In this document: positions 12,978 through 18,556 of the stretch, in pieces
Layout of the letters: each line of letters starts with the position of its first letter
Position numbering within the stretch: the first letter of the stretch is position 1
IMG/VR virus record: IMGVR_UViG_3300028829_004296
Coordinates: 1 to 31,760 of that record
DNA length: 31,760 nt
Direction: 5' to 3' (one strand)
Origin: a virus
The notes under the pieces: model-generated
What the model was told of the DNA's origin: nothing
Databases searched by the model: none
What the model saw: only the letters and a program-made list of their open reading frames with translations
Program-made: the position numbers and the translations under genes

Positions 12978-13073
12978 GCAAAAAGGGCCTTTTTGGGGCA
13001 TTTTTGGGCCAAAAAGGGGTGTTTTTAGGGGTAATTACCCTGCTTTTAGGAGTAAAAATGCCCCTTTTTGGGC
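12978..13073. repeat. Low-complexity A5G/GT5 block with palindromes
   Basis: The stretch is built from AAAAAGGG and CCTTTTTGG runs. It includes AAAAAGGGCCTTTTT, the perfect 12-bp palindrome GGGTAATTACCC (13029-13040), and CCAAAAAGGGG (13009-13019) facing its reverse complement (13061-13071). It lies between the stop of the 64-aa gene and leader copy 3, in 230 nt with no supported gene. On the minus strand GGGCT/AGCCC at the gene's stop could end transcription. Confidence 0.6.
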
Positions 13074-13268
13074 TTATTTCAGCCCTTTTTGGTGCTCTTT
13101 TTGGGTAATTAGACCCAGCATTTCCACTAATTCATCCCTAATTTCATCGGAAAAGCCTTGTTTATGCACAAGAATTGTTGCTTTTATGCGCTCTATTTCA
13201 GTAGGTGGTTGTACTACTGACTGCTCAAATGTCTGATCTAGACCCAGATTTGAGTATTTTGTAGCCAT
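13074..13268 (-). CDS. Hypothetical protein (64 aa), first gene of the leftward block
   Basis: ATG with GGAG six bases upstream. The protein starts MATKYSNLGLDQTFEQSVVQ and is helical and charged afterwards, ending in a basic tail (TQKEHQKGLK). Its stop runs into the low-complexity block. I found no confident sigma70 promoter on the minus strand upstream; a strong plus-strand promoter overlaps this 5' region. Family unknown. Confidence 0.6.
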   Translation of the reverse strand: MATKYSNLGLDQTFEQSVVQPPTEIERIKATILVHKQGFSDEIRDELVEMLGLITQKEHQKGLK

Positions 13269-13291
13269 TTTTGCTCCTTTTCTAGTGTTTT

Positions 13292-13320
13292 TTGACCTAT
13301 TTATGGCTTATTTATATAAG
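13292..13320 (+). promoter_or_regulatory. Sigma70-type promoter for the long RNA
   Basis: TTGACC (13292-13297), a 17-bp AT-rich spacer and TATAAG (13315-13320): five of six consensus bases in each box with ideal spacing. Transcription would begin at about 13327, running rightward into a gene-free, highly paired stretch that ends at a strong terminator. It is one of the best promoter matches I see in the window. Confidence 0.72.
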
Positions 13321-13326
13321 TTTTAG

Positions 13327-13884
13327 CCCCTCCCCCATCCCTCACTTGAGCAATATAGTCCTAACTAAAGAACTATATTTGCTCCTTCACTTGGAGTTTC
13401 TATTCATCGCCTTAGTAGTTAACTGAGGCCCAACGGACAAATACCGTTAATCTGACGAGAAACTGGGCGGTTGACCTTACCCAGACTTGTTAAACGGCTC
13501 TATTTCCTACTCAACATTGCTCGTACAAGCCAGCAGTTTAGGTATCTCGGTCCACCAAAAGGCAACTATCGCGTCAGAATCCGTCGTGGTAATGAGTAGG
13601 GATCGGGAGTTCGACTCCCTATAAGCACCCCTTCTTGTGGTCCCAACCATGACAACCGCAAGGGTTATAGCCACAAGGATTAGCCGCTTATACCGGAAGG
13701 GCTGTAACTGCTTCCGCCACAGTGTCCGTTTGTATGGAGTCCGGCATTTCCAGTGGGCCAGTGCGTTGACCTTGACGCTCGATCAGTACTACAATCAAGT
13801 TGTGTTTTTACTTTATTAAGTTGTGCGGTCAGACTATTGGCACGCGGTATCTGTAGTCAATAGTCTGGCCGCATTTCTTTTGCT
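13327..13884 (+). ncRNA. Candidate long structured non-coding RNA (about 550 nt)
   Basis: No credible gene is present between a strong promoter and a strong terminator, but paired segments run the whole length. They include GAGCAATATAGT with its near-complement at 13372-13384; AGTTTCT/AGAAACT (13395-13401/13458-13464) enclosing hairpins CCTTAG/CTGAGG and AACGG/CCGTT, each with a 7-nt loop; CTGGG/CCCAG (13463-13484); CCTACTCA/TGAGTAGG (13506-13513/13593-13600); GGGAG(TTCGA)CTCCC (13605-13619); TATAAGC/GCTTATA (13620-13626/13686-13692) enclosing CTTGTGG/CCACAAG and AACC/GGTT; CGGAAG/CTTCCG (13694-13716); and the terminator stem. Such length and helix density recall the large ornate phage RNAs (GOLLD, ROOL), but I see no sequence proof of membership. 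It could be a new class. Confidence 0.6.
13824..13884 (+). terminator. Strong intrinsic terminator of the long RNA
   Basis: TGCGGTCAGACTATTG (13824-13839) pairs over 16 bp (one T-G wobble) with 13858-13873 and is followed by TTTCTTTT. The 18-nt loop is unusually large for a terminator. It is the clearest U-tract terminator in the window and insulates the helicase gene from the upstream transcript. Confidence 0.8.
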
Positions 13885-13893
13885 ACTGTGGTA

Positions 13894-13950
13894 GCGCCCA
13901 AGGGAACTAACCAAGTCGGGGAAGACTGGCCCTTGGGCATCTTTAGTTCT
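13894..13950 (+). promoter_or_regulatory. Pseudoknot-capable leader upstream of the helicase gene
   Basis: GCCCAAGGG (13896-13904) pairs perfectly with CCCTTGGGC (13930-13938). Inside, AGTC/GACT (13914-13917/13924-13927) forms a second stem. AACTAA (13905-13910), just inside the first stem, complements TTAGTT (13943-13948), just outside it, giving a classic H-type pseudoknot. It sits 47 nt before the helicase start. It may be a 5' UTR regulator. Confidence 0.5.
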
Positions 13951-13996
13951 AATGGACTATATGCACCGTTAGCGGGTTAGTGATAGAAACTCCCTT

Positions 13997-15229
13997 ATGC
14001 GAATACGCCGTACCTCTGAGTCACTACTCATCTCCGCAATGCTCAATACAGCAACCGACCCATCAGTGCATGGTGTCTCCGACGAGATGATGGCTACCTA
14101 CGGGACCGAATACCACTGGCTACTCACCTACGAGAAAATCTATGGCACTGAACCGACCCGAGAAGCCTTTGCCCACAAGTTCCCTGACTTCCCGCTCCAA
14201 ACCGAAGCAGTTGACATTGCCTTCGCCGCAGAAGAAGTCATCTCTGAATACACTCGCCGCGAGTTGGTGAAGTCCATCAACAGAGCCGCCGATCATATTG
14301 AGCAGGGCGATGTTGAGCAGGCGATGTTGGCAGTATCCAGTTTCATCCCGCCAGCACGCACGCCGCTGATTACCAACGACCTGTCATCCCTTGACTTCCT
14401 CACCGAGTACGAGGCTCACGAAGAGCGCTTGTCAGTACCGTGGGAAGGACTTCAGAAGGTAACGGGAGGAATCCGAGAAGGTGATCTGTGGTACGTCGCC
14501 GCAAGACTGAGCCAAGGCAAGTCATGGATACTTGCCAACTTTGCCGCTACCGCATTACTAGAGGGCCACAAGGTGAGGTTCTACTCCCTAGAGATGAGCA
14601 AGGCTCAGGTGCTTACCCGTATGCACGTTCTCTTGGGCGCTCACTTAGGACTAGACGTTGACCACATTGCCATGAGGGACCGTGTGTATGACCCCATCGC
14701 TTACCGCAAGGTAGCCAACAAGATCAAAGAAGAAATACCGGGCGAACTCTCTATCGCTGATACCTCCAATGGCCGTGTATCACCCACCACCATCGTTCAG
14801 GACAAGAATTGGGCTGATCTGGTAATCGTCGACTACGCCGGACTGATGAGCACACCGATGGGCGGTAGGGCTATAGACGACTGGCGGAGTATGGGAGTAA
14901 TCAGCAACATGCTCAAGGAGGTTGCTGTCGCTCATGGGTTACGCATTGTCGCCGCCGCGCAGATCAACCGTGACGGAGATACCGGAACCAACAGCGTCCC
15001 ACCCAAGGTCAAGAACCTGGCTCAGTCTGACTCGCTCGGACAAGACGCCGATGTGGTACTTACCCATAAGCAAATGTCGAAGTCAGTCATGGTTTACGGA
15101 ATTGAGAAGAATCGCCACGGGGCTGCTGGGGATCGCCTCTACTCTCGTTTCCTACCTAACACTGGCCGTTTCAATGAGATCGATAAAGAGCGCGCACAAG
15201 ACATCAAAGATGAAGAAGATGACGATTAA
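13997..15229 (+). CDS. DnaB-like replicative helicase (410 aa)
   Basis: A hexameric 5'-3' DNA helicase of the RecA/DnaB superfamily, expected to unwind phage DNA and load the primase. Residues 1-120 form the helical N-terminal domain, with ESLLISAMLN and a G-PTREAF motif. The core has VTGGIREGDLWYVAARLSQGKSW (about 155-177), where RLSQGKS is the Walker A. SLEMS follows at about 197, LVIVDYAGLM (Walker B) at about 275 and AAAQINRDGD (motif H4) at about 319. The C-terminus is short and acidic. It is slightly shorter than bacterial DnaB (about 470 aa). No clear ribosome site precedes the ATG, so leader structure or a different start may matter. The primase gene follows almost directly. Confidence 0.88.
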   Translation: MRIRRTSESLLISAMLNTATDPSVHGVSDEMMATYGTEYHWLLTYEKIYGTEPTREAFAHKFPDFPLQTEAVDIAFAAEEVISEYTRRELVKSINRAADHIEQGDVEQAMLAVSSFIPPARTPLITNDLSSLDFLTEYEAHEERLSVPWEGLQKVTGGIREGDLWYVAARLSQGKSWILANFAATALLEGHKVRFYSLEMSKAQVLTRMHVLLGAHLGLDVDHIAMRDRVYDPIAYRKVANKIKEEIPGELSIADTSNGRVSPTTIVQDKNWADLVIVDYAGLMSTPMGGRAIDDWRSMGVISNMLKEVAVAHGLRIVAAAQINRDGDTGTNSVPPKVKNLAQSDSLGQDADVVLTHKQMSKSVMVYGIEKNRHGAAGDRLYSRFLPNTGRFNEIDKERAQDIKDEEDDD

Positions 15230-15238
15230 GGAGCAACA

Positions 15239-15364
15239 ATGCTAGGTATGTCAGGTGTATTCACCGAAGAAGAAATTGATGATATTTACGATTACTGCAA
15301 AGAGAAAGATATTCAATTCCACAGTCTGTTGAGGACCGTCCTTCTCGACGCTATTGCTGCCTGA
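15239..15364 (+). CDS. Small protein between helicase and primase (41 aa)
   Basis: ATG with AAGGAG at ideal spacing, 9 nt after the helicase stop. Its TGA overlaps the primase start (TGATG). The sequence MLGMSGVFTEEEIDDIYDYC, then KEKDIQFHSLLRTVLLDAIAA, is acidic then helical. Position suggests a small accessory of the helicase-primase pair; no family recognised. Confidence 0.68.
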   Translation: MLGMSGVFTEEEIDDIYDYCKEKDIQFHSLLRTVLLDAIAA

Positions 15365-16146
15365 TGTACGTCTCGCTAGAAGAGGCGCTTGGTACAGGAC
15401 ACGGGACATGGAGATCGTTCACCTGTCCCAACCATGACGACAACTCACCGTCTGCTCGCGTCAACGTCGAGACCGGCAAGTGGGTCTGCATGGTCTGTAA
15501 TACCAAGGGATTGCAGGAGAAGTACCAAGCGCCCGAGGCTCATGTACTGAACCGAGTTCGCCGTCTAGAGGAAACCCAGGAGACGATCTCTGAGTCCTAT
15601 CTCGATCTCTACGACGCATCCGGTCCTGGGGAGTATTGGAGTAACCGCTTCACTGCCGAGGCTTGTAAGCACTTCCGCTTGGGCTATGACGTTCTCAAGG
15701 ACATGCCGATCTATCCCATCCGTGACACCACCGGGAAGTGCGTAGGTATTGTGCGTAGGACCGAGAAGCCGAAGTACAAGTACCCGCGTGGTGTGCCGAC
15801 TAGCCAATACCTGTTCAACTACCACGAGGTTCCTAGCCAAGGTCCAATAGTGATCGTTGAGGGAGCGCCCGATGTTATTGCGCTATGGGAAGCAGGTATC
15901 CCAGCCGTAGGTACTTTCGGCGCGCGCCTGCTACCGATGCAATTGAACTTGGTAACCGCATTGCAGCCGACCAAGGTACTGCTGGCATTTGACCAAGACC
16001 GCGCTGGTAGAAAGGGCGGAAAGGAAGCCGTAGACGCCTTACGCCACCAAGGGATCATTGCCGAGCGCGCTATCTGGTCAGAAGAGAAGGACGTTGGGGA
16101 GATGGCCGTAGAGCGCCGCAAAAAAGTTTTTGATAATTTGGTCTAG
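15364..16146 (+). CDS. DnaG-type primase with zinc finger and TOPRIM (260 aa)
   Basis: It synthesises RNA primers at the fork. The N-terminal zinc-binding motif is C21-P-N-H24 with C42-MV-C45, as in CHC2 primases. The TOPRIM domain spans about 158-235: IVIVEGAPD (catalytic Glu about 166), then LLAFDQDRAG (Asp about 210 and 212) and GGKEAVDAL. At 260 residues it is much shorter than DnaG (about 600), lacking the C-terminal helicase-binding domain, as is common for small phage primases. The start is coupled to the 41-aa gene by TGATG. Function is confident from both signatures. Confidence 0.87.
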   Translation: MYVSLEEALGTGHGTWRSFTCPNHDDNSPSARVNVETGKWVCMVCNTKGLQEKYQAPEAHVLNRVRRLEETQETISESYLDLYDASGPGEYWSNRFTAEACKHFRLGYDVLKDMPIYPIRDTTGKCVGIVRRTEKPKYKYPRGVPTSQYLFNYHEVPSQGPIVIVEGAPDVIALWEAGIPAVGTFGARLLPMQLNLVTALQPTKVLLAFDQDRAGRKGGKEAVDALRHQGIIAERAIWSEEKDVGEMAVERRKKVFDNLV

Positions 16147-16150
16147 GCTA

Positions 16151-16178
16151 TTGACCTTCGGCCAGTTATGGTTAGACT
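16151..16178 (+). promoter_or_regulatory. Possible sigma70-type promoter
   Basis: TTGACC, 16 bp, TAGACT, in the 58-nt gap before the 142-aa gene. The -35 box equals that of the promoter at 13292. The -10 box matches four of six consensus bases. Confidence 0.35.
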
Positions 16179-16204
16179 GACATTACACATAGAAAGCAGG
16201 GAAA

Positions 16205-16633
16205 GTGAAGTTCAAGTTCTCACCAACAGTTGAAGCAGAAAAAGAAGTAGAAGTCGAAAAAGTTCTTGATGAACTAGCAGCAGCCAAACTAGAGCGCGAG
16301 TTGGTCGATAATAAAATCGGCAGGCTGCAAGAGGCGCTTCTGAAGTATGCAGAAACTACCGAGTCCAAGACACTCAGTAGTAAGCGCCACAAGGCGACCG
16401 TCGTTACCAGCGAACGGGTTACCTACAACAACGCAACGCTCAAGAAAGCGTTAGGAGCAAAACTATGGAATCGGATCAAAAGGGAGCAAGTGGACTCGTC
16501 CAAACTGAAATCCCTGGTATCCGGCGGTCTGATCGATCCGGTGATAGTGGCGCAGCACACGGAGATAACCCAAAGCAAACCGTATCTGCGAATAAGCGGC
16601 GGAGCGGACCCGACCCAGCAACAAGATTCGTAA
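16205..16633 (+). CDS. Hypothetical protein, coiled-coil N-terminus (142 aa)
   Basis: GTG start with AGGGA upstream. Residues 5-60 form a charged helix (EAEKEVEVEKVLDELAAAKL and beyond), likely a coiled coil. Residues 65-135 form a basic segment, with KRHKATVVTSERVTYNNATL and the helix AKLWNRIKREQVDSSKLKSL. Size and helix-then-basic layout loosely recall phage nuclease-inhibitor or recombination-accessory proteins, but I cannot assign a family. It opens the second part of the replication module. Confidence 0.62.
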   Translation: MKFKFSPTVEAEKEVEVEKVLDELAAAKLERELVDNKIGRLQEALLKYAETTESKTLSSKRHKATVVTSERVTYNNATLKKALGAKLWNRIKREQVDSSKLKSLVSGGLIDPVIVAQHTEITQSKPYLRISGGADPTQQQDS

Positions 16634-16656
16634 GGAGCCTGCCCGGTGATTACTTC

Positions 16657-17037
16657 ATGCTCCGTGAAGCGGCAGAGGAACTTAACCTCTCGCCGTACAC
16701 CTTGCGGAAGTACATCGTTGAGGACATCGACGGTCTTGTACCGAGCAAGGCAGTCATGTTCGGCAAGGTGCAGGTCTACCTTTACACCAAAGAGGACATT
16801 GAGCGTATGCGTAACGTGCTTGTCTCACGCGAGCAGGTGCGACCGTATGACCGTAAAGGCCGTCCCAGTAAGTACAGCCTGGAACAGCGCAACGAGAGAG
16901 CGCGCTTGTTCAGCCGCCGTCATTACTGGCGCAAAATGTTAGAGAAGGCACAGTTTATGGAAGATGAAAGACGCCTTATCGACGTAAAAGAAGAACTCGC
17001 CCAAATAGAAAAGGAACTCGCAAATGGCGAAAGTTGA
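16657..17037 (+). CDS. MerR/excisionase-like helix-turn-helix protein (126 aa)
   Basis: Residues 1-50 (MLREAAEELNLSPYTLRKYI, then VFGKVQVYLYTKEDIERM-like text) have the winged-helix layout of MerR/excisionase DNA-binding domains: LREAAEELNLS-YTLRKYI as the helix-turn-helix and VYLYTKEDIERM as the wing and next helix. A basic linker follows (RPYDRKGRPSKYSLEQRNER), then a charged helix. The start is uncertain. The frame is open to 16465, but the upstream part overlaps the previous gene and looks like a shadow. An AAGGAG (16632-16637) lies about 20 nt upstream of the ATG chosen. It may act as a transcription or replication-origin factor. Confidence 0.62.
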   Translation: MLREAAEELNLSPYTLRKYIVEDIDGLVPSKAVMFGKVQVYLYTKEDIERMRNVLVSREQVRPYDRKGRPSKYSLEQRNERARLFSRRHYWRKMLEKAQFMEDERRLIDVKEELAQIEKELANGES

Positions 17038-17278
17038 GATCGGGGTAACCCATCAAATTAAGATCGACAGGGAAGATGCTTGGATCAAACTGAGCATTAC
17101 CGATGACAGCGACAAGCACGGCGACATTGATGCTGCTATTGATGCGCTGACCGTAAAAGTCAATAAAAGAATCTTTGACATTATCGATGAGACAGTACAG
17201 AGTGTTCGAGACTCATTAGAGAGTGTTGAAGATTTCTATAAGCCAATGGCTTTGACCAAGAAGAAAGGAAAAAAGTAA
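17024..17278 (+). CDS. Small hypothetical protein (84 aa)
   Basis: ATG overlaps the upstream gene by 14 nt; the TAATG junction couples it to the next gene. It reads as a compact alpha/beta domain: beta-like KVEIGVTHQIKIDREDAWIK, an acidic turn, a helix (DAAIDALTVKVNKRIFDIID) and a basic tail (KKKGKK). Its position directly before the ssDNA-binding candidate suggests a replication accessory. No family recognised. Confidence 0.62.
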   Translation: MAKVEIGVTHQIKIDREDAWIKLSITDDSDKHGDIDAAIDALTVKVNKRIFDIIDETVQSVRDSLESVEDFYKPMALTKKKGKK

Positions 17279-17976
17279 TGCAATTCGGTACTAAAAAGGC
17301 AGATGCAGGAACGCAGTTTGTCGATAGCGGCGAGGTACTTCGGTACTTGCGAAACTTCCGTGAGGGAGACAACGAAGTTCGCTTCATTGAAGAGGTGGAT
17401 GACTGGATTAGTTTCAGTGAGCACTACTCCACTGATAACAAGTCCTTCCCATGCACGCTGGACCGTTCTGCCTGCCCAGGTTGCACTAGCGAGATCGAGA
17501 AGGTTCAGCGGGCCAGCCGTAAGTACGCCACCAACGTCAAACTTGTCGGTAATGGAATGGTGTTGCCGTTCCGTATCCCGATGAGCCTTGCCAAGAAACT
17601 GTTCAACCGCGCTGAGCGGAATGGCACCATCACCAACCGCGATTACGTCGTCATGCGCGAAGGTAAGGGACTCGATACCGAGTACGACCTAGAGCAGGGC
17701 GACCGTAGTGACGTTGATCTGGAAGCACTGCGCGAACAGGCAATGGACATTGAGGAAGTGCTGGTTACCGCATACGAGGAAGTATGGGGACCGATGGAGA
17801 AGGAGGAAGAAGAACCCCCTTTTGATTCCAGCGATGAGGTAGAGATTGACGAGGCGACGCTTCGCAAGATGAAGCGAGAACAACTCATCGCACTAGCAAG
17901 CGACAACGACATCGAGATTGACGTAGATGGGTCCAAGAACGAAATCTTGGACTCCATTTTGGAAGCCGCTGTCTAA
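17278..17976 (+). CDS. Putative gp32-like single-stranded DNA-binding protein (232 aa)
   Basis: The N-terminal 120 residues carry an H49-x9-C59-x6-C66-x2-C69 zinc motif (HYSTDNKSFPCTLDRSACPGC) followed by YATNVKLVGNG, which resembles the zinc-containing OB-fold core of T4 gp32 and its phage relatives. The 170-195 stretch is highly acidic (EKEEEEPPFDSSDEVEIDEA), like the acidic tails of SSB proteins that recruit partners. The last 40 residues (LRKMKREQLIALASDNDIEI...) look like a SAP/HeH-type helix-extended-loop-helix motif. Genomic setting among helicase, primase and polymerase supports an ssDNA-binding role. Not proven. Confidence 0.68.
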   Translation: MQFGTKKADAGTQFVDSGEVLRYLRNFREGDNEVRFIEEVDDWISFSEHYSTDNKSFPCTLDRSACPGCTSEIEKVQRASRKYATNVKLVGNGMVLPFRIPMSLAKKLFNRAERNGTITNRDYVVMREGKGLDTEYDLEQGDRSDVDLEALREQAMDIEEVLVTAYEEVWGPMEKEEEEPPFDSSDEVEIDEATLRKMKREQLIALASDNDIEIDVDGSKNEILDSILEAAV

Positions 17977-18173
17977 TGCCAAGATCGGGAATGAGCGCGC
18001 TAGAGAGAATGGTATTTCTTGCAAAAGCAGTACCAGACTACAAGGCTGGCGCGTCATTCACCGATCTGTCCGAGAAGTACAACGTGCCCAGAACAACCAT
18101 TCAGGGTTTATTCAAGAAGCATGGCGTAAAGGTCAGAAAGCGAGGACGTTACCGTGCAGGACAATATGATTGA
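17976..18173 (+). CDS. Small helix-turn-helix protein (65 aa)
   Basis: The ATG overlaps the previous stop by 1 nt. Residues 24-55 read AGASFTDLSEKYNVPRTTIQ, then GLFKKHGVKVRKRG, a clean resolvase/homeodomain-like helix-turn-helix with a strongly basic end. It is a likely DNA-binding regulator or origin-binding factor. The N-terminus is short, with no other domain. Confidence 0.72.
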   Translation: MPRSGMSALERMVFLAKAVPDYKAGASFTDLSEKYNVPRTTIQGLFKKHGVKVRKRGRYRAGQYD

Positions 18174-18441
18174 GATTTTCGAGGAAGAGTTGCAGGTTGC
18201 TGCAAACAGCCTTGAAATTGAAGAGGGTGAAGACGATCAGGAAGCATTACGCATGATGATCCTGTCGCTTCAGCAAGCAGCGTATGAACGTGGCTTGATT
18301 GACGGCAGCACTAATAACCTGCGCGACAGCCTATCCCAGGAGACTGTCGTCGCGGAGGTGCGTGCCGATCAAGTATCAGAAATGATGTCTTCCCTTCTTC
18401 GGGGCGGCAAAGCAAACCTTGCTATTGTCGTAGCCGACTGA
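18154..18441 (+). CDS. Hypothetical acidic protein (95 aa)
   Basis: The GTG at 18154 follows GAGGA at 7-nt spacing; an ATG four codons later is an alternative. It overlaps the helix-turn-helix gene by 20 nt. The protein is acidic and helical, with QEALRMMILSLQQAAYERGL as a long amphipathic helix. No motif recognised. Its 3' end lies within the hairpin at 18433-18458. Confidence 0.6.
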   Translation: MQDNMIEIFEEELQVAANSLEIEEGEDDQEALRMMILSLQQAAYERGLIDGSTNNLRDSLSQETVVAEVRADQVSEMMSSLLRGGKANLAIVVAD

Positions 18442-18458
18442 TTACCCTGTTAGTCGGC
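18433..18458 (+). terminator. Stop-codon hairpin GCCGACT/AGTCGGC
   Basis: A 7-bp perfect stem around a 12-nt loop that includes the TGA of the 95-aa gene. It has no U-tract. It shares bases with the alternative pairing CCTGTTAG/CTAACAGG (18446-18453 with 18499-18506), so it could switch with the downstream cloverleaf. Confidence 0.45.
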
Positions 18459-18526
18459 CCCGGTGGTCGTTAGAGACGAGCGCACCTCCCCCGTTGCGCT
18501 AACAGGTGCAAGCCCTGTCATCGGGA
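18459..18526 (+). ncRNA. tRNA-like cloverleaf in the polymerase leader
   Basis: A 7-bp acceptor-like stem CCCGGTG/CATCGGG (one G-U), a 4-bp D-like stem TCGT/ACGA with a 5-nt loop, and a 5-bp stem GCGCA/TGCGC. These are followed by a 5/7/5 T-arm ACAGG(TGCAAGC)CCTGT that abuts the acceptor exactly as in a tRNA. The anticodon loop is 10 nt; with a bulged T it becomes CTCCCCC, which would read as anticodon CCC (Gly). It lacks the D-loop GG, has G instead of T at position 55, and has A, not T, in the discriminator position of a glycine tRNA. It is either a degenerate tRNA or a tRNA-like regulatory structure. Confidence 0.42.
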
Positions 18527-18556
18527 CGTAATAAAAAACGAATAGAAAAGATCACC

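Noticed and set aside
12914-13108. Plus-strand ORF with a GLF/GVFLG-rich hydrophobic end
   Set aside because: It reads through a homopolymer block that creates the repeats. No ribosome site is seen, and it overlaps a convincing minus-strand gene.
13452-13462. CTGACGA followed by GAAA, resembling the catalytic core of a hammerhead ribozyme
   Set aside because: The two core boxes are directly adjacent with no stem II, and the stem after GAAA is not followed by the required UH. Probably coincidence.
13601-13630. tRNA T-arm-like GGGAG-TTCGA-CTCCC near a CACC
   Set aside because: The loop is 5 rather than 7 nt, and no matching 5' acceptor strand exists upstream; TATAAGC instead pairs with sequence downstream. 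It fits better as a hairpin of the long RNA.
13637-13819. Plus-strand 60-codon ORF inside the gene-free stretch
   Set aside because: No ribosome site, unusual composition, and it runs through several strong helices between the promoter and terminator.
16465-16656. N-terminal extension of the helix-turn-helix gene
   Set aside because: It overlaps the preceding gene by about 170 nt and its translation looks like a shadow of that gene.
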